Of a DNA stretch of 64,000 nt, positions 38,502-49,103 are shown one piece after another. Position 1 is the first letter of the stretch, and each line of letters begins with the position of its first letter. The stretch is taken from NCBI RefSeq assembly GCF_007992215.1, contig NZ_BJZV01000008.1, positions 62,001-126,000 of the forward strand, read 5' to 3'. Below the pieces are notes generated by a model that was given only the letters and a program-made list of their open reading frames with translations, did not search any database and was not told where the DNA came from. This stretch comes from Methylobacterium gnaphalii (lineage in GTDB: Bacteria > Pseudomonadota > Alphaproteobacteria > Rhizobiales > Beijerinckiaceae). The translations under genes and the position numbers were made by a program.

Positions 38502-39731
38502 TCACTTCGCCTGACCGGCAGCCCCTGTACGATGCTCGCGCATCAGGCTGACGAAGCGCTCGAACAGGTAGTGGCTGTCGCGTGGGCCTGGGGAGGCTTC
38601 GGGATGGTGCTGAACTGAGAAGGCCGGGCGGTCGGTGAGCGACAATCCGCAATTCGAGCCGTCGAAAAGCGAGACATGAGTCTCGACCGCTGTCTCTGGT
38701 AAACTCTTCGGATCGACCGCGAAGCCGTGGTTCATCGACACGATCTCGACCTTGCCGGTCGTATGGTCCTTCACCGGATGGTTCGCGCCGTGATGGCCCT
38801 GGCCCATCTTCACGGTACGGCCGCCGAGCGCCAAGCCCATGAGCTGGTGGCCGAGGCAGATGCCGAATGTCGGCACGCGCTTCTCCAGCAACTCCTGGAT
38901 GACCGGGACAGCGTAGGTGCCGGTCGCGGCCGGGTCGCCGGGACCATTTGAGAGAAATACGCCATCGGGTTTGAGCGCCAGGATGTCGGCGGCGGGCGTG
39001 GTCGCGGGTACCACGGTGACGTCACAGCCAGCCTGAGCCAGCAGGCGCAGAATGTTGCGCTTCACGCCGTAATCGATCGCGACGACGCGGTAACCGTCAC
39101 CGGCCGGCCGGCTGCCATAACCGGCCTTTACCGTCCAGGTGGTCTCGCCCCAGGTCGTGCGCTCGCGGCTGGTGACCGGAGGCACGAGATCGAGACCCTC
39201 CATCGGGGCAAGCGCCGCGGCGCGCGCCTTCAGCGCCTCGCGGTCGAACCGGCCCTGCGGATCGTTGGCGATCACTGCGTTCGGCATGCCGCGGTCGCGG
39301 ATCAGCGCGGTCAGCGCGCGGGTGTCGATCCCTGTGATGCCGACAATGCCGCGGGCCTTGAGCCAGCCATCGAGATGCGACGAGGAACGCCAGCTCGACG
39401 GCCGCGTGACGGCGGACGCAATGACCGCCCCGCGCACGCCCGAGGCCGGAGCCGCGTCGAGGCTCTCGAGGTCTTCGTCGTTCGTGCCGACATTGCCGAT
39501 ATGCGGGAAGGTGAAGGTGACGATCTGGCCGGCATAGGACGGGTCGGTCAGAATTTCCTGGTAGCCCGTCATTGCCGTGTTGAAGCAGACCTCGCCGTCG
39601 GCGACGCCCTGGTGGCCGATTCCAAAGCCTTCGAGAATCGTTCCGTCGGCAAGCACGAGCAGCGCCGTAGCGAGGGGCTCGCTCCAGGGCTCGGGTGCGG
39701 GGCGCGCAGAAGCGGCGGCGTCTTGGAGCAT
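38502..39731 (-). CDS. carA: Carbamoyl-phosphate synthase small subunit
   Basis: This 409-residue glutaminase subunit feeds ammonia to CarB. The N-terminal domain has LVLADGTILEGFGIGHQG. The class I glutamine amidotransferase domain has the nucleophile cysteine in GICLGHQLMGLALGG near residue 288 and the His/Glu pair in FSVQHHPEASPGP. The start MLQDAAAS was preferred over an ATG 17 codons earlier. carB is 1.4 kb downstream on the same strand. Confidence 0.98.
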   Translation of the reverse strand: MLQDAAASARPAPEPWSEPLATALLVLADGTILEGFGIGHQGVADGEVCFNTAMTGYQEILTDPSYAGQIVTFTFPHIGNVGTNDEDLESLDAAPASGVRGAVIASAVTRPSSWRSSSHLDGWLKARGIVGITGIDTRALTALIRDRGMPNAVIANDPQGRFDREALKARAAALAPMEGLDLVPPVTSRERTTWGETTWTVKAGYGSRPAGDGYRVVAIDYGVKRNILRLLAQAGCDVTVVPATTPAADILALKPDGVFLSNGPGDPAATGTYAVPVIQELLEKRVPTFGICLGHQLMGLALGGRTVKMGQGHHGANHPVKDHTTGKVEIVSMNHGFAVDPKSLPETAVETHVSLFDGSNCGLSLTDRPAFSVQHHPEASPGPRDSHYLFERFVSLMREHRTGAAGQAK

Positions 39732-39982
39732 CGATCTGATCCGGATGGCTCTCAGCCGCATTCCGGCGCGCACAGGGCGCACGCATGCGGCGAGCGATTA
39801 CGTTGCACATAGCGATCCGGTCGCGCCGGGGCAACGTTGCAGGGTATGGGGCTCTTTATCGCGCACAAATGATGAGTTGTGGCAGCCCGCCCGAAGACGC
39901 TTGGCCGACAGACATGCTGGCGGAGGAGCGTCGGACCGTATAGGCAGCGCCGCTTGGAAGAACGAGCCGTCAGGAACCTACC

Positions 39983-40447
39983 ATGCTGCGCGAGCGCCTC
40001 ACCGCCGAGATGAAGGCTGCCATGAAGGCCGGCGAGAAGGACAAGCTCTCGACCGTCCGCATGATTCAGGCCGCCCTCAAGGACAAGGACATCGAGGCGC
40101 GCGTCTCGGGCTCCGGCACTGGTCAGATCGACGAGGCCGAAATTCTCGCGCTGCTGCAGAAGATGATCAAGCAGCGTAACGAGGCTGCTGGCGTCTACGA
40201 GCAGGGCGGCCGTCCCGAACTCGCAGCGTCCGAGCGCTCCGAGGTCGCGATCATCGCGAGCTTTCTGCCGCAACAGATGGACGAGGCAGAGACCCGCGCG
40301 GCCATCCAGGCTGCCATCGCCGAGACGGGCGCTGCCGAGCCGAAGGACATGGGCAAGGTCATCGCGGCGCTGAAGGCCAAGTATGCCGGCCGGATGGATT
40401 TCGGGAAGGCCAGCGGCTTCGTGAAGGAGACGCTCGCCGGCAAGTAA
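39983..40447 (+). CDS. GatB/YqeY-domain protein
   Basis: This 154-residue protein is a stand-alone YqeY domain, the domain found at the C-terminus of GatB. It contains TVRMIQAALKDKDIEAR, IASFLPQQMDEAE and GKVIAALKAKYAGRMD. The in vivo role is unclear; it may act on tRNA or aminoacyl-tRNA. It is divergent from carA with about 250 bases of intergenic sequence. Confidence 0.92.
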   Translation: MLRERLTAEMKAAMKAGEKDKLSTVRMIQAALKDKDIEARVSGSGTGQIDEAEILALLQKMIKQRNEAAGVYEQGGRPELAASERSEVAIIASFLPQQMDEAETRAAIQAAIAETGAAEPKDMGKVIAALKAKYAGRMDFGKASGFVKETLAGK

Positions 40448-40501
40448 TGGCGCGCCGATCAAGGCGTGACCCAACCAACCTCAGCCGGCATCCGTGGTGC
40501 G

Positions 40502-40774
40502 TTATGCGGATGCTGGACCTAAGCCATGCTCGAACACCACGGCGAGCCGGCGCCCATCGCGACGCACGACGGTGCAGATGCGCGGACGTCTGTGCGGCCC
40601 GATGGCGAGGTTGAAGCGGTCCGGGATCTGCCCAGGCTCGGAGACCTCGATCATCGCGCCACATTGAGACTCATCCCAGACGAGGCAGTCGAGCTGCAAC
40701 GGCCGCTCATCGAGATAGATCGAGCCGAACAGAAACGCGTTCTTGCGCGGTTCCAATCGGCGGTTGTCGGTCAT
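40502..40774 (-). CDS. PilZ-domain protein (putative c-di-GMP receptor)
   Basis: This 90-residue single-domain protein has the two PilZ contact motifs. RxxxR is in RRLEPRK (residues 6-10), and D-x-S-x-x-G is in DESQCGAMIEV. Both are needed for c-di-GMP binding and both are present. Output partner is unknown. It is convergent with the YqeY gene. Confidence 0.88.
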   Translation of the reverse strand: MTDNRRLEPRKNAFLFGSIYLDERPLQLDCLVWDESQCGAMIEVSEPGQIPDRFNLAIGPHRRPRICTVVRRDGRRLAVVFEHGLGPASA

Positions 40775-41061
40775 GGTAAGCGTCCGGGGTACGGAAGGCG
40801 CGACGCTTACAGCGGCCCATTAACAAATCGTTCGGTGGTTACTCTGGGTTCGCCCGGGTCGGCCGCCATACACAGGCTGGCAGACCTCGATAAGATCGGA
40901 TCCCTGTGGAGAGGCTGTGGATGGCTAAGCTCGGGCCGCGATCTGCTGCCGATGGCGCGCGTCCGAGCGACGAGATGGTACTAGAGCGTTGAGACTCTAC
41001 CGGGGTCGATGCGGTACACTCTCCGATCCATTGATCCCGCCGACATCCGCGACCGGACCCG

Positions 41062-42978
41062 TTGCGTTACCCGCCACACATCCTCGAAGAGATTCGTGCG
41101 CGAATTCCGGCTTCCGACGTGGTCGGCAGGCGCGTGCGGCTGAAGAAGGCCGGGCGCGAGTGGCGCGGGCTGTCGCCGTTCAACTCCGAGAAGACGCCGT
41201 CCTTCTACGTCAACGATCAGAAGCAGTTCTATCACTGCTTCTCCTCCGGCAAGCACGGGGATGTCTTCCGGTTCCTGATGGAGACGGAAGGCCTGAGCTT
41301 CCCCGAGGCTGTCGAGCGCCTCGCGAATGAAGCGGGCGTGGTTCTGCCGAAGCCTTCGGCCGAGAACGAGCGCGCGGAGGAGCAGCGCAAGGGCGCGCTC
41401 GAAGTGATGGAACTCGCCGCCGTCTATTTCGAGGAGCAACTCAGGGGGCCACGAGGCTCGCAGGCCCGCGACTATCTCGATCGCCGGGCGCTGGGAGAGG
41501 GCGTGCGCCGCCAATTCCGCCTCGGCTACGCGACCGGCGACCGCTACGCTCTGCGCGACTATCTCGCCGGCAAGGGTGTCGATAAGGCGCTGATGCTCGA
41601 ACTCGGCCTGCTAACCACCAGCGAGACCGTCGCGGTCCCGTACGACAAGTTCCGCGACCGGGTGATGTTTCCGATCGCCGATGTCCGCGGTCGCGTTGTC
41701 GCGTTCGGCGGCCGCGCCATGCAAGCGGAGGTCAAGGCCAAGTACCTGAACTCGCCGGAGACGCCGCTCTTTCACAAGGGCAGGATGCTCTACAACCTGC
41801 ATGCCGCGCGAAAGGCAGCCCATGACCGCGGCACAATCATCGCGGTCGAAGGCTATATCGACGTCATTGCGATGACACTCGCCGGTCATGCCGAGACGGT
41901 CGCCTCTCTCGGCACGGCGCTCACCGAGGACCAGCTCGGCCTCCTCTGGCGCCATGGAGACGAGCCGATCCTGTGCTTCGATGGCGACAAGGCCGGCCAG
42001 AAGGCAGCCTTTCGGGCGCTCGACGTGGCGCTGCCGATGCTGGAGCCGGGCAAGTCGCTTCGCTTCGCAATGCTGCCGCAGGGCCAGGACCCCGACGACC
42101 TTTTGCGTTCCGGCGGAGCCGGCGCGATCGATGCCGTGCTGGAAGGTGCACGGCCTCTCGTCGAAGTCTTGTGGGCGCGCGAGACCGAAGCGGGGCCGCT
42201 TGATACGCCCGAGCGAAGGGCCGGGCTCGCCCGCACCCTGCGCGAGGCGGTCGCGGGTATCCGCGACGAGACCGTTCGCCGCTTCTACCGAGACGATATC
42301 GAGAATCGTCTGCGCGAGATATCTGGCGCGCGAAACGCGCGCGGTGACTACCGAGGCGCCATCCAGCCTGGGCGACAGAATGGCGAGCCGATGCGCCGGC
42401 GCGCGCGTCCGGGAGATCCGCCGCCATCGCCGCGGATCGATTTCAAATTCAGCCCGCTCCTGTCGAGTGCAACGCCGCCCCCGCAGGGCGGCGCCTTTCA
42501 GGAGCGCGAGGCGATGATCATCTCAAGCCTGATCGTCCACACCGAATTGTTGGCGATTGAGGAGGAAGACCTCTCGCAGCTCGACCTCGACAATCCCGAC
42601 GCGCAGGCCCTCCGCTCGGCCCTGCTCGACCACGTCGCCGAGGGGGCAGCATCCGATTCGGAGGTCATGGCGGCCCGGCTGGAGCGCGCGGGGCTCACGG
42701 AGGCGTCGGCGCGTCTCATGGCTCTGGTGAGGCCCGGAGACCGTTGGGCGCTCGACCCGCATGCGGATCCTGCACGCCTGGAAACGACTCTCCGTCAAGC
42801 CGTGATCTTGCACCGCAAGGCTGGAACGCTAAATAGCGAACTCCGCCAAGCGGAACGTGCCCTTGTCGACGAACCATCCGAGGCCAATTTCGCTTGGCTA
42901 TGTGACGTCAAGGAAAGATTGGCGGTAATCGCCAGCGCGGATGCCGACGCGGAGGATCCGGAGACGGACGACATCTAA
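41062..42978 (+). CDS. dnaG: DNA primase DnaG with degenerate zinc site
   Basis: This 638-residue primase makes RNA primers for replication. The TOPRIM domain is present (AVEGYIDVIAM near residue 265, LCFDGDKAGQKAA near residue 310). A linker (42330-42470) is followed by a C-terminal helicase-binding domain. In the N-terminal zinc-ribbon, three of four ligands are replaced: Ser38, Asn41 and Ser62 in place of Cys, His and Cys, with only Cys59 kept. The start is a TTG giving MRYPPH, as in relatives. rpoD follows. Confidence 0.95.
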   Translation: MRYPPHILEEIRARIPASDVVGRRVRLKKAGREWRGLSPFNSEKTPSFYVNDQKQFYHCFSSGKHGDVFRFLMETEGLSFPEAVERLANEAGVVLPKPSAENERAEEQRKGALEVMELAAVYFEEQLRGPRGSQARDYLDRRALGEGVRRQFRLGYATGDRYALRDYLAGKGVDKALMLELGLLTTSETVAVPYDKFRDRVMFPIADVRGRVVAFGGRAMQAEVKAKYLNSPETPLFHKGRMLYNLHAARKAAHDRGTIIAVEGYIDVIAMTLAGHAETVASLGTALTEDQLGLLWRHGDEPILCFDGDKAGQKAAFRALDVALPMLEPGKSLRFAMLPQGQDPDDLLRSGGAGAIDAVLEGARPLVEVLWARETEAGPLDTPERRAGLARTLREAVAGIRDETVRRFYRDDIENRLREISGARNARGDYRGAIQPGRQNGEPMRRRARPGDPPPSPRIDFKFSPLLSSATPPPQGGAFQEREAMIISSLIVHTELLAIEEEDLSQLDLDNPDAQALRSALLDHVAEGAASDSEVMAARLERAGLTEASARLMALVRPGDRWALDPHADPARLETTLRQAVILHRKAGTLNSELRQAERALVDEPSEANFAWLCDVKERLAVIASADADAEDPETDDI

Positions 42979-43146
42979 CGCTGTGACGCGCGATGCAAAT
43001 CGCTGCGCATGGTTAACGGTCGGTCAAGCAGGCATGCGTAGACCGAGTTCATCGGCCGGTGACGACCGGCATCCGAATTGCGGCTTTCAACCGGGCCATG
43101 CGAGCGCTCGCATCCGGTGCGGCCGCCACGAAAACATAGGCTGAGC

Positions 43147-45147
<2,001 letters not shown>

Positions 45148-45164
45148 GGAAACCAAAACCAACT

Positions 45165-45205
45165 CGGCAACGCCCGTTTCTGCCCAGCAGGAGCGGGCGT
45201 TGCCG
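45165..45205. terminator. Bidirectional terminator after rpoD
   Basis: Perfect 12-base arms CGGCAACGCCCG and CGGGCGTTGCCG lie 17 bases after the rpoD stop. A TTT follows on plus, and a T-rich run (GGTTTTGGTTT) follows on minus, for the convergent gene at 45215. Confidence 0.85.
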
Positions 45206-45214
45206 TTTCGAGGT

Positions 45215-45577
45215 TTATTCGGCCACGAAACGTGTCGTGCCAGTCTTCCGGTTCCAGAACAGGGTCACCTGACTGATGTTGCAGAGATTAACCTCACGGA
45301 ATTCCGAGGCGTCGCCGTCATTGTAGACAACCCGGATATCCCACTTGCAGCCGCCGCCGCCCTCGAAGTTGATCTCGGCACTTTCGCCATCACCGATCGC
45401 GTCCTTGCCCATCACGTCCTTGCCCCATTTGGAGCTACTGACCGGGCCGACATAGACTTCGTCGATCTGATAGCCGGTCTTATTGACGATGGTGAAGTCT
45501 TGCTTGGCTTGAGCCATGGCGAGACTTGGCGCGAGGAGAAGAGCAAAGGCGGTGAGACGGAGGACGGAATTCAGCAT
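45215..45577 (-). CDS. Small exported conserved hypothetical protein
   Basis: This 120-residue protein has a signal peptide (LRLTAFALLLAPSLAMA, cleavage after AMA). The mature domain opens with DFTIVNKTGYQIDEVYV and contains two cysteines (CKWDIRV and NLCNISQV). It resembles small exported proteins that are sometimes misannotated as argininosuccinate lyase in Methylobacterium; that name has no basis here. The ATG at 45577 was chosen to match the signal. Function is unknown. Confidence 0.78.
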   Translation of the reverse strand: MLNSVLRLTAFALLLAPSLAMAQAKQDFTIVNKTGYQIDEVYVGPVSSSKWGKDVMGKDAIGDGESAEINFEGGGGCKWDIRVVYNDGDASEFREVNLCNISQVTLFWNRKTGTTRFVAE

Positions 45578-45948
45578 CGGTGAAGCCCCAAAGTCGTCAT
45601 GAAGGGCGGCCGGCTGATACCGATCCTTTGGACCCCTCGAATTCCGCATAGGGCTTGCGCCTCAGTCCGGCGTAAGGAAATGTTACGAAATGTTTCCAGC
45701 CGATGGCTTGCGCACACCTTTCGCGGAGGGGAAAACCACGCAGAGCGCTGATGCCCATGATTTTAAGGGCGTAACTTCGTCAAACGTTCGAGCGAAGTTA
45801 CGTTCGAAGTGCGTGCCGTTCCGGTCTATGCTGACTGACCATCGAGGCGTGTGGCGTAATCGATCCCGAATGGGCCGCACCCCTTAGAACCTTACTTCGC
45901 TCCGTCGGTAAACCTTGCTTTGCCACGCAGCGTAACCACCTTGGCCAT
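45578..45948. other. Divergent intergenic region before the cyclase gene
   Basis: Some 370 bases separate a minus-strand exported protein from the plus-strand cyclase. A perfect 10-base inverted repeat at 45770-45802 and a direct repeat ACGTTCGA at 45784 and 45800 are the only structures seen. No coding sequence is supported. Confidence 0.55.
45770..45807. promoter_or_regulatory. Inverted and direct repeats upstream of the cyclase
   Basis: CGTAACTTCG and CGAAGTTACG form 10-base perfect arms around a 13-base spacer. ACGTTCGA recurs 16 bases apart across the same block. The block lies 142 bases before the cyclase start, an arrangement typical of an operator. Confidence 0.4.
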
Positions 45949-47292
45949 ATGCTCCACGAGGACGCCACCACGACGACGCCCAAAGAGCTAGCACCCACCG
46001 CTTTCGCCGACGGCTCCGAGGCGCAGGACGTGCCCTTCGGCGCGATCCAGCCGAGTGTCGGCATTCGCGATTGGCTGCTTGGCGAGGGCGCTCGGCTGAA
46101 GAACGCGAGCGATCTCCTGGCGGGGCTGGCCCAGCGCCTGATCGATGTTGGGGTGCCGATTGATCGTGCATCGACGGCGATCGACACGCTGCACTCGGAA
46201 TATTCGGGGGTTGGACGGGTCTGGACGCGCGACGCCGGAACCACCGTCAGGCTGTTTCCGCACGGTGAAGTCTCGGACGCGGCCTATCGGGAGAGCCCAT
46301 TCTACGCCGTTCACCAGAGCGGCGAGTGGCTGATCCTCGATCTCGACGATACCCCGGACGACCTGTTCTCGATCATCCCGGAGCTCAAGGCCGAGGGATA
46401 CACGAGCTACGTTGTCGTGCCGGTCTTCTTCACCAACGGCACTCATAACGGCATAACCTTCGCCACGCGCGCCAAGAGAGGTTTTGCGGACGAAGACATC
46501 GCGATCCTGCGCTTCATCATGCCGGCGCTCGCCGCGGTGATGGAGATGCGCATCGTCAACAAGCAGCTCGATCAGGTGTTGCGCATCTATGTCGGCGACG
46601 AGCCGCACCGAGCCATCCTTGCGGGTGACATCCGCAGGGGGCAGGTCAAGCGCATTCGCTCAGCCATCCTATTCGCTGATATGCGGGACTATACTCGCCT
46701 CTCCGCCGACCTGACGCCCGAGAAATCCGTCGAGCTCCTCAATCACTTCTTCGATTGCTTAGTGCCCGCCATTGAGCGGGAAGGCGGCGAAGTGCTGAAA
46801 TATCTTGGCGACGGCCTGCTCGCGATCTTCCGCGAGCCTGGTGACGACCTCGGCGGTGCCGCGAAAGGCGCACTCATGGCGGCGCTCGCCTCGCTCTCAG
46901 CGCTCGCCGAGGCTAATGCCGTCGGCCGATTCGGCGACAAGCCCGTCGCTGCCGGCATCGCGCTTCATCACGGCGAGGCGGCCTACGGCAATGTCGGCTC
47001 CGGCACCCGGCTCGACTTCACCGTGATAGGCCGGGACGTGAACCTCGCCAGCCGTTTGGCACGTCTCAACCGGACGCTAGGCGAGCCGCTGCTGATGTCG
47101 AAGCCATTCGTCGACTTCCTCTGGGGCGATCCCGTTTCGCTCGGCAAGCATGGCCTCGACGGCTTCCCGGAGCCGATGGAGGTCTATCGTCCGGGCCGCT
47201 CACCGTCGGCCGGCTCCTGCAAGCATGTGGCTCATCCATCGGAAACCGCGGCGGCAGCCGCGATGCTAGTGGCGGCGCAGTCCGGGGACTGA
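45949..47292 (+). CDS. Class III adenylate/guanylate cyclase
   Basis: This 447-residue protein has an N-terminal GAF-like sensory region (about 40-210) and a C-terminal cyclase domain. Metal-binding aspartates are in ILFADMRDYT and YLGDGLLAIF. A base-recognition Lys precedes the second, in EVLKYLGDG. The transition-state Asn and Arg are in DVNLASRL. So the enzyme should be catalytically competent for cAMP or cGMP. Signal and target are unknown. Confidence 0.92.
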   Translation: MLHEDATTTTPKELAPTAFADGSEAQDVPFGAIQPSVGIRDWLLGEGARLKNASDLLAGLAQRLIDVGVPIDRASTAIDTLHSEYSGVGRVWTRDAGTTVRLFPHGEVSDAAYRESPFYAVHQSGEWLILDLDDTPDDLFSIIPELKAEGYTSYVVVPVFFTNGTHNGITFATRAKRGFADEDIAILRFIMPALAAVMEMRIVNKQLDQVLRIYVGDEPHRAILAGDIRRGQVKRIRSAILFADMRDYTRLSADLTPEKSVELLNHFFDCLVPAIEREGGEVLKYLGDGLLAIFREPGDDLGGAAKGALMAALASLSALAEANAVGRFGDKPVAAGIALHHGEAAYGNVGSGTRLDFTVIGRDVNLASRLARLNRTLGEPLLMSKPFVDFLWGDPVSLGKHGLDGFPEPMEVYRPGRSPSAGSCKHVAHPSETAAAAAMLVAAQSGD

Positions 47293-47347
47293 GGCCTTCT
47301 CCGCTGCCGTCATGAGCCCCGCGACATCAGGCAGTTCGAGCGCGGAT

Positions 47348-47370
47348 CGGCCGGGTTGCGCACCCGGCCG
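47348..47370. terminator. Stem-loop between convergent cyclase and DUF4142 genes
   Basis: Perfect 9-base arms CGGCCGGGT and ACCCGGCCG with a 5-base loop lie between the stops at 47292 and 47380. No T-run is seen, so its role as terminator is inference. Confidence 0.5.
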
Positions 47371-47379
47371 CCGCAGGCG

Positions 47380-48033
47380 TTACCCCGCGCGCTGACCATC
47401 CCGACCTTGCATCCGCGAAAGGATCGCGATGTGCTTGTCGATCAGTGGAAGTGCGCCTCGCGCGATACGGCGCAGCCCCGGATCTTCGCCGCTTTGCGCG
47501 TAGCTTCCGTGGATCTGGCGCGCTTCGAGATGCCCTTGCAGCGAGGCATTGACAAAGGCGGCGTCATATTCGGGGCCGCCCGGCTGCGCGGTGAGCTGCG
47601 AAAGGATCTGCGCCTTCTGACCATCCGACGTCATGGCCCGCGCCTGAGCCGGACCGCCGAGCACAGCACCAGCGGTTCCTATGGCGGCGCCCGCCACGCC
47701 CGTCGCCAACGCGAGCGGGGCGCCGATCAGGCCGCCGGGGCCAGCTGCTACATCTGGCACCGGAGCGTTGCCGGTATAAGCCGCGATCTTGCCAGACAGG
47801 TTGACCTGCTCGTTGACCTCGGCGCGCGTGAACGCCTTCAGACGCGGATTAGCCGTCTTCCCGTAGGCATCGCGCGCTGTGTTCTCGAGAAACAGGCCGC
47901 CCTTGGTTGCCATGCTCAGATAGACGGGTGTCGGCACCACGCCGGCTGGGGTCGGCTGAGCGATGGCCGTGCGTGTCACGGCGAGCGCTGCTGTGGCGGT
48001 AAGCATGCTAGTTAGGATATCACGACGGTGCAT
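47380..48033 (-). CDS. DUF4142-family exported protein
   Basis: This 217-residue protein has an N-terminal MHRRDILTSMLTATAALAV signal with an arginine pair, so Tat or Sec export is possible. The ferritin-like helical DUF4142 part includes YLSMATKGGLFLENTARDA and ends LPLIDKHIAILSRMQ. The middle has a Gly/Ala-rich stretch (GAPLALATGVAGAAIGTAG), an unusual hydrophobic insert for the family. Function is unknown. Confidence 0.75.
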   Translation of the reverse strand: MHRRDILTSMLTATAALAVTRTAIAQPTPAGVVPTPVYLSMATKGGLFLENTARDAYGKTANPRLKAFTRAEVNEQVNLSGKIAAYTGNAPVPDVAAGPGGLIGAPLALATGVAGAAIGTAGAVLGGPAQARAMTSDGQKAQILSQLTAQPGGPEYDAAFVNASLQGHLEARQIHGSYAQSGEDPGLRRIARGALPLIDKHIAILSRMQGRDGQRAG

Positions 48034-48197
48034 GGGAGCTCCTAGGAAGCGGGGATTGTCACCGGCACCTCCCGTCCAGGGTTGCCTGACATCCGGCGTA
48101 ACCTCAGGGTTGCAACGGTGTTCCTCGACCTACGCTTAGCGTTCTCCGCCGAACACGTTCGGCTCGCATCGCGCCGGCTTTGCAGGTGAGCCGTCGC

Positions 48198-48713
48198 CTA
48201 CCCCCGCAAGGTGATCCGCGTGCCCGCCACGTTGAACTCTCGTAGTCGCGACAGAAACGACATGCCGAGCAGGTTCGCGTTCAGCCGTCCTCGCGGCACC
48301 ACCACGGCCTCGACATCGCGCACCGCGACTGGCCCGATCTGTAATAGGCGTATGCGGATTGGAGCGACGCGGACGGTGCCGTTGGCCGTACCAACCATCT
48401 GCGTAAAGTCATTGGGGCTAAGGCGGATGCCGAGACTCTCGGCTTCTTCCTCGCGGAAGGCGCAGTTCGTCGCGCCGGTATCGACCAGCATCGAGAGGGT
48501 GCGCCCATTGACGAGGGCGGTGGTCAGGAAATGGCCGCTGCGATCGGCGTGGAGTGCGATGGCGCCGGAAGAGGGGACGGATACGGACATGGCCGTCGGC
48601 ATGGCATGCGAGTCCGAAGCGGTGCCGGCTGCTCCCTTCGTGAAGATGTGCCGACCGGCGATGAGCAGGCAGAGCGCAGCTGCACACAACACCCATCTGG
48701 TCAGGCTAGCCAC
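48198..48713 (-). CDS. Membrane-anchored retropepsin-like aspartic protease
   Basis: This 171-residue protein is of the clan AA single-domain type that resembles TIGR02281. A membrane-spanning start (residues 5-22) is followed by a short linker. The protease domain has the catalytic MLVDTGATNCAF near residue 85, a flap region and NLLGMSFLSRLREF. One catalytic Asp per chain implies a homodimer. The family is common in alphaproteobacteria; the substrate is unknown. Confidence 0.88.
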   Translation of the reverse strand: MASLTRWVLCAAALCLLIAGRHIFTKGAAGTASDSHAMPTAMSVSVPSSGAIALHADRSGHFLTTALVNGRTLSMLVDTGATNCAFREEEAESLGIRLSPNDFTQMVGTANGTVRVAPIRIRLLQIGPVAVRDVEAVVVPRGRLNANLLGMSFLSRLREFNVAGTRITLRG

Positions 48714-48913
48714 GATCCGCCCCTCCCTGCACCGTGCCTGCTAGTGCACGGTTGTAGGGGTTAGCCGCGGCGCATGAAGAAAAGATCGCTGCCCAACGCC
48801 GTACCGCGCGAATGGCCTCCTGATCGCGCAGGGCGGTGAGCAAAGGATTTGCCACACCTCGCCAATTGTTGGGATCGCAGCGGGGATTGACCGCGCGCCC
48901 GTCTCGGCCCACA

Positions 48914-49024
48914 TCAGGGGTGTTCCAGGGAGATCCCCGACAAGGGGCTGAGACACCGCTATCGCCATCGGGCAGCGCGGAAATCCTTCGAACCTGATCC
49001 GGTTCATACCGGCGTAGGGATTGG
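48914..49024 (+). promoter_or_regulatory. Thiamine pyrophosphate (TPP) riboswitch
   Basis: The conserved THI-element cores are present in order: a 5' GGGGTGTTCC, GGGGCTGAGA, and the 3' core ACCTGATCCGG followed by ATACCGGCGTAGGGA. It lies 80 bases before the GTG start of thiO on the same strand and should turn off thiO-S-G-E when TPP is high. Whether control is transcriptional or translational cannot be told, but the leader lacks an obvious terminator. Confidence 0.92.
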
Positions 49025-49103
49025 ACCGCGGGCGTTCCCAGCACGCTCACTCAGCTTCACGAGAAGCGCGGCATCGATCCTTACGGGCAACCGTGGAGGC
49101 CTC

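Noticed and set aside
42330-42470. Possible repeat insert in dnaG
   Set aside because: The region is a normal variable linker between the TOPRIM core and the helicase-binding domain, and lacks inverted arms.
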